Shown here in pieces: positions 20,433 to 30,017 of a stretch of 64,000 nucleotides of DNA. The translations under genes and the position numbers were made by a program. Position 1 is the first letter of the stretch. Each line of letters starts with the position of its first letter. Source of the stretch: Pseudeuparius sepicola (lineage: Eukaryota; Arthropoda; Insecta; Coleoptera; Anthribidae); assembly GCA_963920635.1 (NCBI GenBank), contig OY987302.1:31843278-31907277 (forward strand), written 5' to 3'. The notes beneath the pieces are model-generated. The model did not search any database, was not told the DNA's origin, and worked only from the letters and a program-made list of their open reading frames with translations.

Positions 20433-20704
20433 TGTTAGGACCGATTTACAATTTATGGATCTGCGAATTATTTAGTTTAATATTTTGGTGATGTATTGTT
20501 TGAATATTTACCTAAATGTAATATAATTGTCTTATATCTATTCAGTTTCTGTATGATTTGTTGGTATTTATGTAACAACTGCTAAAAAATGGGAGAGGAA
20601 GCCGCGATCGGTCGGGCGAGTTGGTCACGAACGATAGCTCCGCGCGCTCGTGTTAAAGCCGCTGATTCTCCGAATAGTAAAACTGTAAATCTTTGTATCT
20701 AACA
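20433..20704 (+). repeat. 3' LTR
   Basis: 272 bp, differing from the 5' LTR at about three positions (TTATTTAA/TTACCTAA and CCGTGCG/CCGCGCG). It is followed by the ATAG target duplication. Confidence 0.92.
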
Positions 20705-20842
20705 ATAGGTATACGATTGCATCCTGTGCTATATGATAACTGCTTACACGCAGAGTTCATTAACACAGGCATAGGGTTACTTCCTGAGAACTGACGAGTC
20801 GAATCTTGCATTCACACGAACAATAGAACCATGAAGTATGAT

Positions 20843-21180
20843 ACCGGAAACGTGTAATCCGACACTGGAGTATCAAATTACATTCGATTGAAACCCGACA
20901 CCCGAAACGTGTAATCTGACATTGGGATATCAAATTACATTCGATTGAAACCCAACACCGGGAACATGTAATCTGACCCCGGTGTATCAAATTACATTCG
21001 ATTGAAATCCGACACCGGAGACGTGTAATCTGACACTGGGATATCAAATTACATTCGATTGAAACCCGACACCGGAAACATGTAATCTGACACCGGTGTA
21101 TCAAATTACATTCGATTGAAACCCGACACCGGAAACGTGTAATCTGACACCGGGGTATCAAATTACAAGCCCAAAATTTT
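20843..21180. repeat. 57-bp minisatellite, six copies
   Basis: Six units with exact 57-bp spacing; GTGTAAT-type anchors lie at 20851, 20908, 20965, 21022, 21079 and 21136. The unit contains CAAATTACATTCGATTGAAA. Units 2 and 4 share GGGATATC and units 3 and 5 share ATGTAAT/GGTGTATC, so the array evolves as 114-bp dimers. It lies in the central non-coding part of the Polinton. Confidence 0.9.
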
Positions 21181-21213
21181 CGCCTGAGGCAGGCTCGGCG
21201 CTTCGCGCCGGCG

Positions 21214-21361
21214 GCGCTCCGCGCCGAATCGAGTTACCGGGCTACGCTACGCGCTCCGCGCCGAATCGAGTTAACGGGCTACGCTACGCGCTCCGCGCCG
21301 AATCGAGTTAACGGGCTACGCTACGCGCTCCGCGCCGAATCGAGTTAACGGGCTACGCTAC
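21214..21361. repeat. 37-bp GC-rich minisatellite, four copies
   Basis: GCGCTCCGCGCCGAATCGAG begins units at 21214, 21251, 21288 and 21325. The unit is very GC-rich, with nested hairpins (GGCGCGGAGCGC type), in sharp contrast to its AT-rich surroundings. Confidence 0.9.
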
Positions 21362-21363
21362 GC

Positions 21364-21432
21364 TCTCGAGCTTTGCCCTCAAGCTTCGCCCTTGAGCTTC
21401 ACCCTCGAGCTTCGCCCTCGAGCTTCGCTCTG
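21364..21432. repeat. 15-bp repeat CTCGAGCTTCGCCCT
   Basis: Nearly five copies directly follow the 37-bp array. They end at a GGGGG run 3' of the IAP gene. Confidence 0.85.
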
Positions 21433-21538
21433 GGGGTTTTATCAAAAATAAAAGACCAATTTGTACTCGTGATCTTTCCAGGCAAAATCGCAGGAATTTT
21501 ATTGAAATAAACGATTAAGTATTATCAAAAATTTATTT

Positions 21539-22099
21539 TTATACTACATTACAGATTAAAATAACACATATATACGGTAGAAATGCTCGCACCCTATTGG
21601 TTACAATTTGTCTACACAACGGACATGTTTCTATCGATGGTGAACACTTCATACAAAATACTAGATGTCCACAAGGTATCATCAGGATTTCTATATTATT
21701 TTCGTAACAGATTTTACATAACATGTTACTCATATACTCAGTTTCTGGAATAGGTTTGGTGATATATACATTTTCTGGAGCAGGCTTAGAGAAAAAACTT
21801 TCGTCTTCTGTAACGGCATTAGGATGAATTTCGATACCGTAAACTTCACTATCTCCACGATTTGTGATAAATGGACAATTCGGACTCCAACTTCTGTGGT
21901 CTTGCATAGGGTCATCATCAACCTTCCATTGGTAACCCTCGATGAAGCAATAGGGACACTGTACTGTATCATCGGAGCTCGTATAAAAAAAGCCTGCCTC
22001 CGCCAGGTTTCTCGTTGCCTTAAACACATGCTCTTGCGGCCAATTTTCGAACGATTTTAGTCTATTATCAAATTTTTTATATTCCGAAATTAATTCCAT
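21539..22099 (-). CDS. iap: Inhibitor of apoptosis protein (one BIR plus RING)
   Basis: An intact 186-residue frame. The BIR domain (about 12-80) has zinc ligands Cys48, Cys51, His68 and Cys75 and the EAGFFYT motif. The C-terminal RING (about 128-165) has all eight C3HC4 ligands: Cys128, 131, 143, His145, Cys149, 152, 159 and 162. IAPs block caspases through BIR and ubiquitinate targets through RING. Single-BIR-RING forms are common in large insect DNA viruses and are sometimes captured by mobile elements. About 20 extra hydrophobic residues follow the RING. A C-run/TATA promoter of Polinton type precedes it, so it appears to be a Polinton cargo gene and not a host locus. Confidence 0.85.
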   Translation of the reverse strand: MELISEYKKFDNRLKSFENWPQEHVFKATRNLAEAGFFYTSSDDTVQCPYCFIEGYQWKVDDDPMQDHRSWSPNCPFITNRGDSEVYGIEIHPNAVTEDESFFSKPAPENVYITKPIPETEYMSNMLCKICYENNIEILMIPCGHLVFCMKCSPSIETCPLCRQIVTNRVRAFLPYICVILICNVV

Positions 22100-22146
22100 T
22101 TCTGTACGTAAGAAACCAACTGCTAGATTTTTATGTCTATTATATC

Positions 22147-22174
22147 AATTTATATCAAAATCGAAGAGTGGGGA
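22147..22174 (-). promoter_or_regulatory. C-run plus TATA promoter of the IAP gene
   Basis: On the minus strand CCCCAC (22173-22168) is followed about 16 bp later by TATAAATT (22154-22147). The start codon is at 22099. Confidence 0.58.
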
Positions 22175-22293
22175 CTTAAAATGACCTGAAAGAACCTTGA
22201 CCGTATTTTGAAAACGGATTAATATTCTATAAAAATTCCATAAAGTTGACGATGCTCTAAAACTGATAATCAGGCAGAATATATTTTGTGCTT

Positions 22294-22318
22294 AAGGGGG
22301 GAAATTGACTATAAAAAG
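22294..22318 (+). promoter_or_regulatory. G-run plus TATA promoter
   Basis: GGGGGG (22296-22301) is followed by TATAAAAA (22310-22317). The ATG is at 22362. Confidence 0.62.
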
Positions 22319-22361
22319 GTTTGAATTTACATGGATTTAATTCAGTTATCATACAACAAAC

Positions 22362-22850
22362 ATGAATTATACCCTTCAACAAGCAATTCACGAAGAAACA
22401 AGAATGTGGAAGGAGGATGAAGATAAGAATCGCATAGCTGCAGAAATTAATGAAAAGAATTCTGCACTTCAACAAGCCATTAACCAAGAAACGAGAATAT
22501 GGAAGGAGGATGAAGGTAAGAATCGCATAGCTGCAGAAATTGATGAAAAGAATTCTGCATTTCAACAAGCCATTAACGAAGAAACGAGAATATGGAAAGA
22601 GGATGAAGATAAGAATCGAAAAGCTGCAGAAATGGAGAAGAAGAAAATAGAGCAGGATTATTGGGATAATTGGGGTAATGAAGGAGAAGAGATGTACCGA
22701 CCCCAACTTGAAGACAAAAACATTATCAGATTTCCGACCACGAAAAACAGAAGGGAGAAAAAGGCCTTTCGTGAAAGGGAGCGCCTTCGCATAGCAAAGT
22801 TCCTGGATAGTAAATATAAAAACAATGAAAGTATTATTTTTTTAAATTAA
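22362..22850 (+). CDS. Repeat-containing charged coiled-coil protein
   Basis: An intact 162-residue frame. Three tandem copies of a 31-residue unit (93 bp) containing ETRIWKEDE and KNRIAAEI make up residues 5-97, strongly helical with alternating charges. The C-terminal part is basic (KNRREKKAFRERERLRIAKF). Such repeats suggest a rod-like or oligomerising protein. I recognise no family. It is transcribed divergently from the IAP gene. The copies are similar at DNA level, so they are recent duplications. Confidence 0.6.
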   Translation: MNYTLQQAIHEETRMWKEDEDKNRIAAEINEKNSALQQAINQETRIWKEDEGKNRIAAEIDEKNSAFQQAINEETRIWKEDEDKNRKAAEMEKKKIEQDYWDNWGNEGEEMYRPQLEDKNIIRFPTTKNRREKKAFRERERLRIAKFLDSKYKNNESIIFLN

Positions 22851-23572
22851 TAAATGATCTATGTAAAATTAATTTTAACATTTTTATTTTACTTCCTTTT
22901 ACCCATTTGCAAATAAAAGAACCAAGTTCAAATAAAGTTGAAAAAATAATGTGAAGAATGTAACAGCTCACTAGTTGTAAAACACATAAAAGATAATATT
23001 ACCTACCGATATTTTATTAATATATGTTTATTCACCGTCAATACTAACAAAAAACATCTAATAAAACAAAAGTATTCAGAACAAATAAACAGGATAAGCA
23101 TAAAAATTTGCTTGATTCACTCGTTACCAAAAATGATAATTATAATAATCATGATATTCTCAAATTTGAATTAATCATCGTTAGCAATAATTACTAACAA
23201 TAGGTGAAACAGTCAAATATTTTTAATTGAAATTTAGAATGCAGAAATAAGGTTTCAAAGTTTTATAATCAATTATATCATTCATCTTTTACTAATTATG
23301 TTTATCGCATTAAAATTCTCATTTCAAATTCATTATATATTTTTAGATGATAAGGTAAATTAAAATAGGTACTTTCATTTATTTTTTATTATAATTTTTA
23401 TTATAATTTTTTTACATTAACATTAATCCTTAATCTAATTTAATATTATCAACTTTCTTATTTAATTCATATAATATAATTTCAAATTTTAATTGTTGTA
23501 AAGATTTTATATACATTTCTAATTTTCTTCTATAGTAGAGTCTATTCGACCTCTTTTTGGATTCCATTAGAG
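22851..23572. other. AT-rich spacer, no gene
   Basis: About 720 bp of very AT-rich DNA with stops in all frames and no repeat of note. It separates the accessory block from the replication block. Confidence 0.5.
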
Positions 23573-23884
23573 TCATTCGTAACACGAAAATTCTATGTTG
23601 GTTGTTCTACCTGGTGCTGGTCCAAGACTTGCCAAAAAAATTGTTTCTCCGCTTTCAATCTTCTTGTTTATTTCTGAGATACGTTGGGAGGTAAATTCTT
23701 CAGTAAATCTATGTGGTAACAAAGTACGGAATTCCAAAAATTCTACTAACACTTTCGCTCCATACCTTGTGCTAATTTTACTAAAAGATGATATTCTATA
23801 TTTTTCTCCAATTTCCATATCTCGAACACTTACGAACTTCTTCACTAATAAATTCTTGTTTAAATAACTTAGGAATGAGTTCAT
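23573..23884 (-). CDS. Small Polinton protein B, related to protein A
   Basis: An intact 103-residue frame starting MNSFLSYLNKNLLVKKFVSV, the same length as the protein at 9534-9845. It shares spaced features with it (S-T-R-Y-G-x-K-V-L-V-E-F, then L-L-P-H-R-F, then a GETIFLASLG-like strand), so the two look like diverged paralogues within one element. It could be a nucleic-acid-binding beta-barrel; this is inference. It is divergently arranged with the polymerase gene, and the G-run between them may serve both. Confidence 0.6.
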   Translation of the reverse strand: MNSFLSYLNKNLLVKKFVSVRDMEIGEKYRISSFSKISTRYGAKVLVEFLEFRTLLPHRFTEEFTSQRISEINKKIESGETIFLASLGPAPGRTTNIEFSCYE

Positions 23885-23948
23885 GTTTTAATAAATATAG
23901 TGTTCAACAATAGTGGAATACTAATAAATTTCCGAAACACGGTTACTG

Positions 23949-23977
23949 AATTTATAGTACCACAAATAGGTGGGGGA
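23949..23977 (-). promoter_or_regulatory. C-run plus TATA promoter, possibly bidirectional
   Basis: Minus strand: CCCCC (23976-23972), then TATAAATT (23956-23949). On the + strand a weak TTATAC (23985) follows the same G-run and leads to the polymerase start at 24070. Confidence 0.6.
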
Positions 23978-24069
23978 AGAACAGTTATACAACATTTAAA
24001 CTGGTGTAAGGTTTTCATATGCGTTTACATTTCCGAGAGATATACATCATGGTATAGATCAACTTAGAA

Positions 24070-27000
24070 ATGTCTGACGAAGTTTCTGACGTGAGTGACA
24101 ACATTATCAACGTTTGTGAAAAAGGGTTTAGACTTTTTCGAAGAAATACAAATCAACGAACTATAGAGTATTGGAAAAAGATAATAAACGCAAACATTAA
24201 GTTAATTCGTAGGGTATTAAAGAAGAAAATTTACAATCATGGTACCTTAATAAAATTGGAGACAAATTTAGGACATCTAATTAGGTTCAGAACTTATTTG
24301 AAAGCATATAGACACGAGGGGGCAGGTAAAGGTAGGATAGAAAATAGAAATGACCGGGTAAAATGGGAGGATACAAAATCGGTGTTTCAAAGTCGCATTC
24401 GCTCGGCCATTATAGTAAACTTAAAACACAAAGATATCCTACAATTTTTTAATGATGCTTTTTTCTTATTCAAAAACCGTATTAGCAGAATCCTAAAAAC
24501 TCTTAGAATTATTAAAGTTAACACAGTGTTTTGTGGTGAATTTATTAAAAAAATAGGAGAAGATGAAGTGTTAGAAAATAAATATTTTAATACGAAAAAC
24601 GAAATAATTGATCAAAGTACAGAGCTTAAAAATGGTTTCAAAACTGTGTTATAGATAAAATCTTAAACAAACTAGAATCTTTTCAGGAAAGAGATTCCGG
24701 TTGGGCTTTACATAAAATTTTGAGCTTGGAAATCAATATCAACAAAATTGAAGTAGGAAACGGCGGTAAGTCTTATATTAAGCTTCCGGAATCCATAGCA
24801 GCTAAGCGAGCGTGCGTAAATGTTAAAAATAATGATGATCTTTGTTTCTTATGGGCTGTAGTTTCCGCTCTATACACCCCTCATGGAAAAAAAGGTACCG
24901 TCCCGCACTTCTTCATATCCACACCCTTCGACGGTATTAAATTTAAGGGGCTTGAAATTTCCCTTAACTTTAAATAAAATTCCAAAATTTGAAAAATTAA
25001 ATAATATATCTGTAAATGTGTACATATTAGATCTACTAAAACACGATCAGTCTGCAACGTTTATTACTTCACCTGGGCGAATTACAAAAAGTAAAATGCA
25101 AAAACATGTAAATCTCCTTTTAATTCAAGATAAATATTTTCAAAAAATTAATGATCATGAAGCTGTCCCTATCGATGAGTCAATAGTAGACATTCACTAC
25201 CATTATTGTTGGATTAAAGATTTATCTAGGTTGATTTCAAGGCAAACAAATAAACATAAAGGTAAAATGTTTATATGTGACAGGTGCCTTAATTATTATT
25301 CTTCTCAAGAAAAGCTCGACGAACATATAAGCTACTGTCAAGATATAAATAATTGTAAAATATCCTTCCCTAAAGACAAATATATCGAGTTCAAAAATTA
25401 TGTTCGTAGAGAAAAAGTACCCTTTGTTATTTTAGCGGATTTTGAATCCATTCTGAAACCTTACAATGACCCACAAATAATGACTAAAACAGCTAGATAT
25501 CAAAAACATGAAGCTTTTAGTGCTGGATATTATTTTAAATGTAGTTACGATAACACATTATCTTTTTACAAAAGTTACCGCGGAGCTGATTGTATGACTT
25601 GGTTTGCAGATCAGCTAGATGAAATTTCAAATTTAGTTTCATCGAAATTAAAAAACATCGAACCGATGAAAGAAGCTGTCAATCTAAAAGACTCAACACC
25701 GACATGTCATATTTGTGAAAGAGAATTTAACCCTAATGATATAATTGTACGTGATCATTGTCATCTAACATCTCATTTCAGAGGTTATGCGCACCAATCA
25801 TGTAATTTAAATTATAGAAATTCATTTGTAGTACCGATTGTATTTCATAATCTCAGTGGGTACGACAGTCATTTTATTATTAGAGATCTATCTAAAAGAC
25901 ACAACACAACTTTGCTTCCAATTAATAGTAGTAAGTACATTAGTTTTACTATTTTTAATAATAACACAAACGTCAAATTTCGATTCATTGACTCGTTTAG
26001 ATTCTTAGGTTTCTCCCTAGACACCCTAGCCTCGTCTCTCAATAATGAAGACTTTGTTAATACTCGTAAAGAATTTTGTGGTATATCTCAAGATAGATTT
26101 AAACTGCTAACCAAGAAAGGTGTATTTTGCTATGATTACATCGATAACTTAGATAAATTGACTGAAAATTCTTTACCTTCCATAGAACAGTTTTATAATA
26201 AATTAAATGATATTGGGATCGATGAAGATGCTTATAGACATGCTCAATTAGTTTGGGACACATTTGAAATACAAAATTTAGGTGAATACTCAGACTTGTA
26301 CCTAAAGACTGACATTATGTTACTTACAGATATTTTTGAAAATTTCAGAAATACCTGTCTAAAAAATTATGGTTTAGATCCAGCTTGGTACTATACTCTC
26401 CCAGGTTTTACCTGGGATTGCATGCTTAAATGTATAGGTTGTAAGTTAGAAACCTTTCAAGACATCGATATTTTAATGTTTTTCGAAAAGGGTATACGGG
26501 GTGGTATAAGTCAGTGCTGCAATCGATTTTCACAAGCGAATAATAAATATATGAATAACTATGATCCTAGTGAACCTTCCAAGTACTTAATTATACCTAG
26601 ATGTTAACAACTTGTACGGTTGGACGATGTGTGAACACCTTCCTTACGGTGGGTTTCAATGGGTAGATACAACTATTGACGTTACCACTATTCCAGATGA
26701 TGCTCGTGAGGGATATATTTTAGAAGTTGATTTAGACTACCCTGAATACTTACGTGATTTGCATAGAGATTTACCTTTTTGTGCCGAACATGGTGTACCT
26801 CCAAATTCAAAATTATCTAAACTTATGACAACCCTATATCCGAAAGAAAAATATGTCATACATTATAGAGCACTTAAACAAGCTCTGCGAAATGGTTTAG
26901 TCTTAAATAAAATTTATAGGGTTTTGAAATTTGAACAGGCTGCATGGTTAGCACCTTATATTAAATTTAATACACAGTTAAGAGCAAAGGCAACATTTGA

Positions 27001-27823
27001 TTTTGAAAAACTATAATTAAACTGATGAATAACGCAGTTTACGGAAAGACTATGGAAAATATTCGAAAGCATAGAATCGTTAAATTAGTTAGGAAATGGA
27101 ATGGGAGATACGGAGCAAAGAATCTAATTGCTAGCCCAGTTTTTAAAAGCAGATTAATATTTGATGAAGACAGTAGCTATTGAACTAAATAAAACTGAAA
27201 TAGTATTTAATAAGCCTTTGTATATAGGTATGGCAATTCTCGATATTTCTAAAACTTGTGTATACGAATTTTATTATGATTATATGCTTCCAAAATTTTC
27301 ATCGGAAAGTTGTAAACTACTTTATACAGATACGGATAGTTTGATTTACGAAGTAAAATGTAACGATGTCTATGATGAGACTATCAAAAGTGATTTACAT
27401 CGTTTTGATACCAGCGACTACCCAATTGACAATAGATATAATATTCCACTAACAAATAAGAAAGTGCCAGGCTTGATGAAAGACGAACTTAATGGTACTG
27501 TTATAACTCATTTCGTTGGTCTCAGATCTAAAATGTATACGTATTTGATTGAGGGGGAGAAAAAATGTGTTAAAAAATCAAAAGGAATTAAACATAGTGT
27601 TATTAAAAATCATATAACATTTCATGATTATGTGAATTGTTTATTTAAGAAGAAGGAAAAGACTGCCACCCAATGCTCTATCCGTTCCTTTGCTCACAAC
27701 GTGTTTAGCATAAAACAAACTAAGATTGCTCTCAGCCCTTTTGACGATAAACGATATTTGGTAAATAATGTTGTCACTCTACCTTGGGGTCATAAAGATA
27801 TAATGGATGCTGTACCAGTATAG
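24070..27823 (+). pseudogene. polB: Protein-primed family-B DNA polymerase (Polinton PolB)
   Basis: The gene starts at ATG 24070 with the long N-terminal extension seen in arthropod Polintons and ends at 27823. Exonuclease motifs: DFE (25438-25446), HNLSGYDSHF (about 25845-25875) and YLKTDIMLLTD (about 26297-26330). Polymerase motifs: A with DVNNLYG (26600), B around 27022-27060 and C YTDTDSL (27323-27343). A C2HC finger (about 25276-25335) and an endonuclease-VII-like Cys/His cluster with RDHCHLTSHFRGYAHQSCN (about 25750-25806) are inserted. Frame changes lie near 24645, 24890, 26595 and 27010-27165, with a stop at 27016. It replicates the element in intact copies; this copy is dead although catalytic residues are still readable. 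Confidence 0.88.
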
Positions 27824-27953
27824 ATTTCACATGTACTTATGATATATGTAATGTATTTATTTAGGTAAGAATAAATAAAAGTCATATTAACTTTAATATT
27901 GTTTTATTTCTTAAACCCTTCTTCTATACAAATCCGTTAAAACAAATTCTTTA

Positions 27954-28588
27954 TCAAAAGAGAGAAGCTCGAATATACAATGTTTCAATACTAAACGATA
28001 AGTTACATACAGACATAATATCTACAGGATCCATAACATAATTACATTTTCTTAGCAACTCATTAACTTGATCTAAAATATTATGATAATGTTCAAGATA
28101 GTTACATTTTAGCAATAAGTTGATCTTTAAACTAATACTCTCGTCAATGGTGAGTAGCTCCAATACTTCGTTTTCGGTGAAATAATGACAGTCATCATTC
28201 TTACAGAGTATAACCATCTTGAGGTTGTTAAACCCAGCATTGTTCTCAATTCCAGGTTGGAGCCGAACTTCATTGATGACTGTGCAATATCAGGATTAAA
28301 GAGATATTGTTCTGCGAGTTTATTTAATTGTAATATAAACTCATTCCATTCAAAGCGGTCCATAGAAATCATACCTTGTGTTAGTTCATGTACAATTTTG
28401 ACTGCTGGTCGGAAGAAGCGTACGGGACTCAACCCACAATGAACCGTAAACAAATTCTCTGGTTTTATCACAAATCGTGTACTTAAGAGCATGTGCTTTT
28501 CATTTCGAATAGCCTCTTCATAAAGCTCTAGGATTCGATTAATTTCATTGTTTTCTTCACTTCTTGTGCTGTATCCAGAGTCACTCAT
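27954..28588 (-). pseudogene. Polinton-associated protein of unknown function
   Basis: It starts at 28588 (MSDSGYSTRSEENNEINRIL) and is open to about 28200, where a frameshift moves it to a second frame running to 27954. The whole would be about 210 residues. The first half has a compact segment VHCGLSPVRFFRPAV followed by a helical region. No known domain is recognised. It is placed tail-to-tail with the polymerase and upstream of the integrase. Its promoter has a G-run and a TATA-like GATAAAAC. Confidence 0.55.
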
Positions 28589-28655
28589 CTTCGAATTTTG
28601 ATTTACACAACCAACAACTCACAGAACGTTTGTGGCACTTATCCATGAGTCGTGT

Positions 28656-28698
28656 GTTTTATCTAGACCAAGCCAGCGCACCAACATTTCCCCCCCTC
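28656..28698 (-). promoter_or_regulatory. G-run plus TATA-like promoter
   Basis: On the minus strand GGAGGGGGGGG (28700-28690) precedes TAGATAAAAC (28665-28656) by about 25 bp. The start codon is at 28588. Confidence 0.5.
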
Positions 28699-28717
28699 CT
28701 ACGTAGTACCCTCTCTA

Positions 28718-29557
28718 CTAAGTAAATATCGATCTGCCGTTTTTTGTAATTCCTCTGTATAGAATCCTCCTTTTATAGGATTTCCTCTTACATCTTCGAA
28801 GTACATATGTTACCGGATTAGTTATTTGTATTTTAATAATTTTAAAGACTTCTGTCGTCCAGTTAGGAATATAACCCTTTTCAAAAATATGTTTAGCTTT
28901 ACTAATTCTCACCATATCACCCACATTAAATTTTGGTTTGTTAAAAATCTTTAAGTGACTATAAACACTTTTAAGTAAATGACTTTCGGTACTCTTATTT
29001 ACATCCTTAGGCTTCATATGTATAGTACGATGTCTCCTATTATTATATTCGTCGACTATTGAAAGTAACATATCAATCCATTTATATTTACCATTCAAAC
29101 TAAAATATTTGAACATTTGCTCTTTCAGGGTGCGTATAAGCCTCTCCACAATTGCAGCTTTTTTAATACTAAATGAACTATAATGATTTATATTAAATTG
29201 TTTCATGAGTTTCTTAAAATGCGTATTGTAAAATTCCTTTCCTAGGTCAGTTTGTAGATTTCGAGGTTGTCGTTTGTGAGATCTTTTCAGAATATTTGTA
29301 AAAGCTTTCGTAACCTCTTCCCCAGACTTTGATTTCTGCGGTTCGCACCAAACGTATTTTGAAAAACAATCAATTACTACCAATATGAATTTCAAATTTT
29401 TATTAACTGCCGCATACTGATCCATTTGCGCAAGATCAGCTTGCCAGAGATCGTCTAATCCTTTGATAATAGTTCGCCGGCGAGAATAATTTTTTCTAGC
29501 CGGTGTATGTAGTTCCTTAACCAACTGAATTTTTTCTTTGCTGTGCTGTGTTTTCAT
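28718..29557 (-). CDS. Retrovirus-like integrase (Polinton INT), C-terminus frameshifted
   Basis: A 279-residue frame with catalytic Asp41 (WQADLAQMD), Asp104 (LQTDLGKEF) and Glu138 (IVERLIRTLKEQ), followed by an SH3/chromo-like C-terminal domain (FNVGDMVRISKAKHIFEKGY). The second Asp and the Glu are separated by 33 residues instead of the usual 35. Near 28800 the frame slips: the family's expected C-terminal tail is readable in the neighbouring frame to about 28715. It inserts the element and would make the 6-bp target duplication. The catalytic core is intact, unlike most other core genes here. Confidence 0.85.
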   Translation of the reverse strand: MKTQHSKEKIQLVKELHTPARKNYSRRRTIIKGLDDLWQADLAQMDQYAAVNKNLKFILVVIDCFSKYVWCEPQKSKSGEEVTKAFTNILKRSHKRQPRNLQTDLGKEFYNTHFKKLMKQFNINHYSSFSIKKAAIVERLIRTLKEQMFKYFSLNGKYKWIDMLLSIVDEYNNRRHRTIHMKPKDVNKSTESHLLKSVYSHLKIFNKPKFNVGDMVRISKAKHIFEKGYIPNWTTEVFKIIKIQITNPVTYVLRRCKRKSYKRRILYRGITKNGRSIFT

Positions 29558-29579
29558 TATTATATTTGTAAAATGGTTT

Positions 29580-29973
29580 TAGATTATCAATTTTATTCGA
29601 TAGTTCCACTATCTTTTTATCTTTCTCTTCGATACACAATTGTAGTCTATTTACTTCACTATGCAATTCTTCCTTAAATCAGTGTATTTAGTTTATTTTC
29701 ATGTACCGTAGCAGTAGTTATTTTATGTAACTGTCTGTGAATATAATCGAAAATTTTGGTTCTTATTTCATTAACAGTTTGATCAACATATCGCTTGTTT
29801 GTTGCGCCACTATTTTCGTTTGGAGTTTGAAGATTACTAATCTTCAAATTCTTTACATCTATATTACCATTCGGAGTAAACTCTAAAATAGTGTTACTTG
29901 TATGGATCGATGAAGATAAATGTGATGAATAAATTTTAGAATTAGAATATTGTCCAAACTTATTGACACTCAT
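29580..29973 (-). pseudogene. Fibre-like protein with a phage-tail-type ATNKRYVD motif
   Basis: The frame from 29973 (MSVNKFGQYSNSKIYSSHLS) has a beta-rich N-terminal half (NTILEFTPNGNIDVKNLKIS), then NLQTPNENSGATNKRYVDQ, a motif typical of trimeric phage tail-fibre necks, and a coiled coil. A stop occurs at 29674. Coiled-coil sequence (EEKDKKIVELSNKIDNL) continues in another frame to about 29580. A trimeric fibre or attachment role for the virus-like particle is inference. It lies between the integrase and the 30-31 kb gene, all on the minus strand. Confidence 0.5.
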
Positions 29974-30017
29974 AGTGGATATGATGATAATTTTGGCTCG
30001 CCCTTATATTTTTTATA

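Larger units (their letters stand above)
16525..20704 (+). mobile_element. Young gypsy-type LTR retrotransposon lacking RT
   Basis: Two 272-bp LTRs (TGTTAGG...CTAACA) with about three differences by eye bound 4180 bp. The target duplication ATAG lies at 16521-16524 and 20705-20708. The internal part holds Gag with zinc knuckles, a protease region and an integrase, but reverse transcriptase and RNase H are deleted between protease and integrase (near 18370-18395). A tandem-repeat array fills the space before the 3' LTR. It is inserted in the Polinton. With so few LTR differences it must have moved recently, probably using enzymes from a complete relative. Confidence 0.9.

Noticed and set aside
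19392..21432. Possible CRISPR array
   Set aside because: The arrays have no unique spacers between repeats. Units are contiguous tandem repeats in a eukaryotic transposon context.
22257..22706. Hydrophobic minus-strand frame opposite the repeat protein
   Set aside because: Antisense of the 93-bp coding repeats. The + strand has the promoter and charged repeats.
27021..27060. CTGATGA as another hammerhead core
   Set aside because: No GAAA at hammerhead distance and no flanking stems; it is polymerase motif B coding sequence.
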